In this document: positions 54,001 through 61,366 of the stretch, one piece after another
How positions within the stretch are numbered: position 1 is the stretch's first letter
Layout: every line of letters begins with the position of its first letter
Assembly (NCBI GenBank): GCA_029962745.1
Contig: CM057154.1
Span: 14,379,763-14,443,762 of the forward strand
DNA length: 64,000 bases
Direction of reading: 5' to 3'
From: Echinometra lucunter
Lineage: Eukaryota; Echinodermata; Echinoidea; Camarodonta; Echinometridae
The notes under the pieces: generated by a model
The model's input: only the letters and a program-made list of their open reading frames with translations
Told to the model about the DNA's origin: nothing
Databases searched by the model: none
Made by a program: the position numbers and the translations under genes

Positions 54001-55060
54001 TTCCGGTGAAAGAATTAGCAGGGTTTGTTTTTTGCTTTTTTAACTCTTGCTGAAGAATACCCGAATAGTCCTTTTCAAGACCATCCTGATATGGTGCATC
54101 AGTAAATTCTTACCCCTTTTATGATTGTTTCACCATGCCAGTCTTCAAAGCTCAAGAAACATGATTTACAGGAAAAGAAAAAAAACGATGTTCATCACTC
54201 ATATAGTTTCATATCTCAAGAAACATGGTTATTTATAGGGGAAAAAAAACCTATTTCAAACACTCACAGTTTTAATGAAATTTGTCATTTTCCCCCGTAA
54301 AGCATGGGAGGGGTTATGGTTATGAACCATCTTTAAACTTTAGGGAGACTCTTCTGGATATGCTATCTCCCTTCATACCACTTTGTCTTGATGATATTTG
54401 GTTGATGGTTAAAATGGTTATTTTACCTGACTGCTAAGAAAGCATGTGTATGCTTGTTAGTATTAGCAATCAGGGGACTGACAGCTTTAAGTCCCCTCCA
54501 AAGGACTTGGTAATGAGGATTAATACCTTACCAAAAGGCATTAGCACATCCACTTGGTTTTGAACCCGGGTACTCTCGGTTACGAGACCACTGCTCTACC
54601 ACTGAGCCACAGTGCCTCTTCTATTTGGCCTATGAACAGATTATGAGAGGGTGATCAGACATCATATCCAGAATGAGGATTACACTGCAGTACTGGGTGT
54701 TCTGAGGAAACCAAGTAACAGTGCAGCACTCTTCTACAAGTTCTCACCTGTCCTGATGCGACACATCCCCCATGACCTTGTGTCAGCATGGATTGAGCAG
54801 GGCAAGGCATTAGAGGCTAAGAAACTCATCCCATCTCTTGTACAGTGTGACAGTGGACCATCAGAGATGCAGGTGATGAAGGGAGGCAGTTTGATTCCAT
54901 GGGAATGGGAGTAAGATGCTGGTGCCGATGATGATGATGATGATGATGATGTAATGATAGTGGCTGTGTTAATGATTATGATGTTGATGATCATTATGAT
55001 GGTGGTGGTTGTGGTGATGGTGGTTGTGGTGATGGTGATGACCGTAATTTTAATGATTAC

Positions 55061-55140
<80 letters not shown>

Positions 55141-55255
55141 TAATGATAGTGGCTGTGTTAATGATTATGATGTTGATGATCATTATGATGGTGGTAGTGG
55201 TGGTTGTGGTGATGGTGGTTGTGGTGGTGGTGATGACTGTGATTTTAATGATTAC

Positions 55256-55328
<73 letters not shown>

Positions 55329-58300
55329 AGTGATTATGTTGATGATTTTGATGATGATCATGATGGTGGTGGTAGTGGTGGTGGTGATGATGCTGATTTT
55401 AAAGATGACTGATAGTGATTGATGATGATGGTGATGATGATAAAGGCAATAATGTTGTTGAGAGTGAGGAGGAGCAGGATGATACATTTAATGAGGAGTA
55501 GGAGGAGGAGAAGAGGATGGGGTTGATGTTTATTAATAATATTTTGATATTATTGTTATTTGTTTATTTATTTATACATTATCATTATTATTATTGTTGT
55601 TATTGTTATTATGATGTGAAAATGCAAAAAGCAAAGTCAAAGATAAGGAATATATTCTTGTGAAATTCTTGTGCATGGTATTCCTTGATTATATTCTCAA
55701 CATGAGGGATAATGATTTTGATTATTGATATGTCTGTGTACCACTATCCATGTATTGATGATTGATTCTTATGCTTGTCCTTGGTAGGTCCGAGAAGCCA
55801 TCCGTTATCTTGAGTTCTGTATCAAGAAATTAGGAAACAAAGAACAAGCTATTCATAACTATCTGTTGTCTCTCTACTGTCAACACCAACCCACCAATCT
55901 GATGGGATACCTAGCAGCACAGGGAGAGGTATTCATAATGATTATCACATGCCTTGTTTCTATATTGCCTTTTCTTGACCTTGAGGGTACTGAATTCTTT
56001 AATTTCTGTTTGCCTAATACAGGGGTGACCCAGGTCCCTTAGGCAGTAGTTTGATACAGAAACATAGTACTGACAAAGTTTATAACAAAAAACAAATATG
56101 TTCTTGATCTTGATGTTGTTGATGTACAAATGCCTGGTGTGGCTATCCCGTACATTTAGGCAGCAGTGCATAAATTCGGAGGCATATCTTACTTGGACTT
56201 CGTATTTTCAAGGAGGTCTTTGAATTTTTGGATTGTAGGAGCCTCCCTTACATTATCTGGGAGGTCATTCCACTGGGGAATTGTCCTTGGGTAGAGAGAC
56301 TGCTGGTAACACCTCTGAAAGTACAAACAAAATAGATTGAACAGAAAATCTTCTGTTACCAAATTTTGTCTGGGAGGCACTTACATGTACATGTATCTAC
56401 TAATTGTTTCCTACTGTAAACGTAGCAATATGTTGGAACAAGTATGCAACAGATTGTAACATAGGCTGCAATGTAATGAATGACTTGAATCAATATGACA
56501 TTTGACTTTATTTAACCTCTTGATTCTTTCTGAGTGGTCCCTTTAAAGGCTTGTTCACATATATCACAGTAAACCATTACAAAAAGCCTCCAAAATGCTA
56601 TCCCTTTTTAATAAGCATAGTGCTCTTCATGTTTTGGCATCTTATAACATGCAGGTGAGTGAGTACATGAGGACCCTTATCACTCATCCTCATTTAACTA
56701 TTCATTTTAAAAACAACCACAGTTTTATGAAGTTTACCACTGCATGTCTGAACAGACCATGAATGGATTTATGGGATGTGGTCTAATCATAATTACTTTT
56801 CTGGGGGTGTTTCACAAATAGTTAAATTGGACTTAAAGTCACACTTAAATTCCTAGTTGCGTGGTGTATATTGCATCACCGCATTGGTCAGATCATGCTC
56901 GGGGGACACGCTCTGTTGGAAAGTCGATCGATGAGATTACACATTAAATACCGGATGTTGCATTTACGCTTACGCATGACTCTTTAGTCCAACTTAATTC
57001 TTTGTGAACCCCCCCCCCCCCCCCATTTAATCGGTGCTTTACATGAACATGCCTAATCAGTGTGATATGATAATTCATTTCTTGATGTTTTACGATTAGG
57101 TTGCAGACAATGTGAACTATGACATGAAGTATGCCCTGAGACTATGTGCCGAACGCAAGCACTACAAGGCCTGTGTTCACATCTATACTACAATGGGACT
57201 GTACGAGGAAGCTGTAGATCTAGCATTGCAGGTAATAAAAAAGGTGGTCTGTGGTGTAGCTCAAAAGTCATGTATATATAGTTTTGGTAAGCCCTGAAAT
57301 TTTCTTTTATCATGTTTCTTTGATTTAAAATTATAAGTAGGAAGAGCCGGCAGCATGAAAGGGTCCTATCACGGGGTAATACATAAATTCACAGGAAATC
57401 ATGGATAAAATACCAGAAGATCTTGTATATTTTGGTATGAGGAGAAAACCATAAAGCTATATTTGACATGTTTCTTTCCAATTTCCTTAGTAACAATACG
57501 TGAGCTTTAACCCATGGGTATCCAACCTCAATAGCATGTTTAGTTTGCTGTGAAAGAAAGTATTAGAGAAGCAAATTGATGAAAAGTATGTACAAAATCA
57601 GACAAGCAAAGCTGTAATCAACTTAACCAAACCATGAGCTTTAAACGTACATGAGCTTTAATGGGATATCCAACCTCCATTGCAAGTTTGCTGTCAAAAA
57701 AGGATTGGAGAAGAAAATTGGTGAAAACAAGGTCAACAAGCAAGTTTTAATCACTGTTCACAAGTTTGCTGAATTTTAGTGCTTCAAACTTGGTCTTCCA
57801 CCAGAACCTGAAAACCTTTCTACTGAACAAAATCTACGATTAATGATTTTATAATCACAGTTTTAGAAGGATATACGGTAAGCTAAAATATGATTAATCT
57901 ATCTGTTGTATTTGATTACGCTGTGTCATTTGTAGCTTTATGTTACTTCGTTAGTATTGTATTATTGTGATTTCTAGATTGTTTTGTGCACTTCGGATGT
58001 CAGTATAGGAAGATATGTGCCCATTCCAAAGCTAAAATTTGTTTCATTATTGTGAAACCCTTTAGGTGGATGTGGATCTAGCCAAGCAGAGTGCAGAGAA
58101 GCCTGAAGATGATGAGGCCCTGAGACGTAAACTCTGGCTACGCATAGCCAAACATGTTGTTTCAGAGCAGAACGACATCAAGAAAGCCATGGCTGTTCTC
58201 CATGAATGTCCTCTGCTCAAGATAGAGGACATACTGCCATTCTTTCCAGACTTTGTGACCATTGATCATTTTAAGGTAAATAAATTGCTTAAAGTGATTT

Positions 58301-61300
58301 ACACAATGGTTGAAAAATTTTTGATATACATGTATATGATCAAGAATAGAATTCTAAGAATAATAACATTAAAATTTTGATGATTTTCAATCGAAATCAA
58401 TGCATTTTGGTAAATTATTTGTGGCTTGGTCATGGTTGACCTCAGATTTTGAGTAAGTACAATAAACCAGCAGACGTAAGTGTGGGTACCAGATAACGCG
58501 CACTGTAGTTGATGCGCGTGCTAGACTGTGCAGTATGTCATATACCTAGCTCGCATTTTTGGTAGAATTACGCAACAAGGTACCCACAATGACGTTATTG
58601 GGTCAACATCAGTTGAAACTTGGACACTGCAGAGGTGCCAAAAAAAAGACTAAAATCTTAGTGTATTTTTGGTTATTGCTTGGCAACACGACTATGTTGG
58701 AACTTTAGACAGATGATTTTCTGCTAATAAAAATATGCCCTTTTAAATGAAGGAACATCGTTGCAGCATTGGGTACTCCCTTTAAGAATGTAGAAGTTGA
58801 TGGAATGGAGACTTTGAAGGTTGTTGTTGTAAAGAGGAAGTGGAGCGTAAAATTTAAATTTGTTTTGTTGGAGCTGCACAGTGATGAACTCTCTGGAATT
58901 CAATTTCCTGAACCTCCTTCTCACTGAACTGCAATTTCTCTTTCAAAAAGTTCCTGACAACTTCTCTTGTATTTTCTGCTTGTTCCTAGTTATTTGTTTC
59001 CGGAATACCGAGAAAGACCAAATGGATTTGTCTGGTTTAATTCTATATGTTGATGTTTTGTGTCATTTTAATCTTGTATTTCTGTCTTATTTTTAATATA
59101 TTTAAGAAACATTTTATGTGAATTTTATTATCTTTTGGGAATAACCCTGATAGGCCATTGGCCTTTGTCTTTCCCACCACATTATGATTCCAATTGAAGA
59201 TGTTTCATATTGATGTTTATTATTGTATATATACATATAAATTGTTTTTAATTAGATGTGGAAAATAAACTTGAACTGAACTGAACTGAAGTAAATATTG
59301 CTCGGTGGAGAGAGTAGTGGTTGGTAGATGGCAGTTTCATGGTTCGATAAGTTGATATTATATTTAACATTTCCTCTTTCTTGTGAAATGCCTCTTACAG
59401 CTCCCTAGCAGCCTACAATCAACACATACATGCAGAAGCCTACAATCAACACATACATGCAGAAGTTGTCAAGCATGTGCTATGCTTATTTTGGAATTCT
59501 GATACTCATTTAATCATTTTTTTAAAATAATCATTTGGTATCAACCCTACAAGATGCCATTTATAGTTTTCTAGTAGACAAAGTATTTTATTGAATTATT
59601 AGATATCATTCGTATCAACCTTATAGAATGCCATTTACTGATATAGCTCTCTAATAGACTAAACCCAGCAAATAAGTTTTCAAACTTTTCACTTGTTTGA
59701 ATGTAGCACATTATTGTCATTGATTGTTTAATTGAATCTGTTATTTTGTATCAAAGGATGCCATCTGTAGTTCTCTAGCAGACTATAGTCAGTAATTTCT
59801 TGCATTGTTAAATATTTTGTATTTTGTGGAGGTGTTGTGGTGTAGTGGTGCATTCACTCGACTCTTGATCAAAGGGTTGAGGATAGGAATCCCGGCCCGG
59901 CACTAACATATTTTGGCAAGACATTAATCCATGTTTGCCACTTTCACCCAGGTGCTAATTGTGTACCTGGTGGGACGCGCAGGTTAGTGTGATTGGATTA
60001 GTATGTGTGCTCCAAATGGGCGACTGGATGCTTAGGTCAGCTTACACCATTAAAGCACATTGCAAGAAACCATTATTACTGTTCTCATTATTATTATTGT
60101 GCTTGTTATTATTGATGTCATAGCATGCTATTTTTAGTTTGCTAGTAGATTATAGCATTTCTTCTCAGTTTGTCCTGTGCTATGTTGTTTTTAATGATCA
60201 TCATATTGAATTGAGTTATTTGCTGTTTTATTTCATCCCTGTAGGACGCCATTTGTAGTTCTCTAGCAGACTACAATCAGCACATAGAAGCATTAAAAGC
60301 TGACATGGAAGATGCTTCAGAGAGCGCTAAGGCATTAAGAGCTGACATCCAAGAGACAAGGAACAAGTCAGTAATATCTTTATTCATTCCAATTCATTTT
60401 GTTTTACAATTCAGTTTTATTCTCATCTACTCATTTCATTTCAATTCAATTCAATGCATCAGTACAATGTGTGGTTTTTTTTTAATCATCTTAGAGTTCC
60501 ATTCAATGCAAAAAATATTGTTTTCATTTTTTCTTGTTTTTTTTCTTGCTATGTAAATTCTTTATTATCTATAGGTTTGTTCATTGATATTGACTTAACT
60601 GCAGAGTACCACACAATGCATCAGTACAATGTTTTATGGCTAGGGTAAGTGTCAGAGTCAGGTTTAAGGTTAGGGTTAGGCCCTGACTCCATGCTAAGGC
60701 TATGTTTGTTGTGTGGAGAGATATTCTTGTGTTGTTCAAAAAAGAAATTCCAGTAAATGTATACTCTGAGAGGAGAAAGATATTTGTGAGATCATCACCT
60801 ATCCTTTTTGTGATTGTTCACCTAGGTATGGCATTGTGAGTGGACAGCAGAAATGTGCAACGTGTAACTATCCTCTGTTGACCCGGTCGTTCTACTTGTT
60901 CCCTTGTGAGCATATGTTCCATTCAGACTGTCTGATTACAGAGGTATGTCCACCTTGTTCTTCACTCATTAGTAGTGGATCTGGTAAGCAGTGTCTCTTC
61001 AAAGTACAGCCAGACCAGTAAACAAATACTGGTCAAGAGAGACAATAAAATCATGATCTTCATGAATAGATGATCTGTGGTACAGGATAGAAAATTCTCA
61101 GCTGAAATTTATATATGGTCTGTGCAGACATTTGTTGACTACAGCAAGTCGGAGAAGCTTGTGTAGGCAGACATATCACTTGGGGTATATGTTTGAGCTG
61201 TACATCTCATTTGGAGTTGTAACAGGGTTATTTTTAGATGATTGGCTTGGATTGATGGACACTATCTGAATAGAATTGACTCTTGACTTTGATTGTATGC

Positions 61301-61326
61301 TGCTATACTTGGTATTTCATTAGTCC

Positions 61327-61366
<40 letters not shown>

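Noticed and set aside
54954..55487. Poly-Asp, poly-Ile and poly-Ser ORFs after exon 17
   Set aside because: Translations of the (GAT)n array on both strands; the donor of exon 17 places them in an intron.
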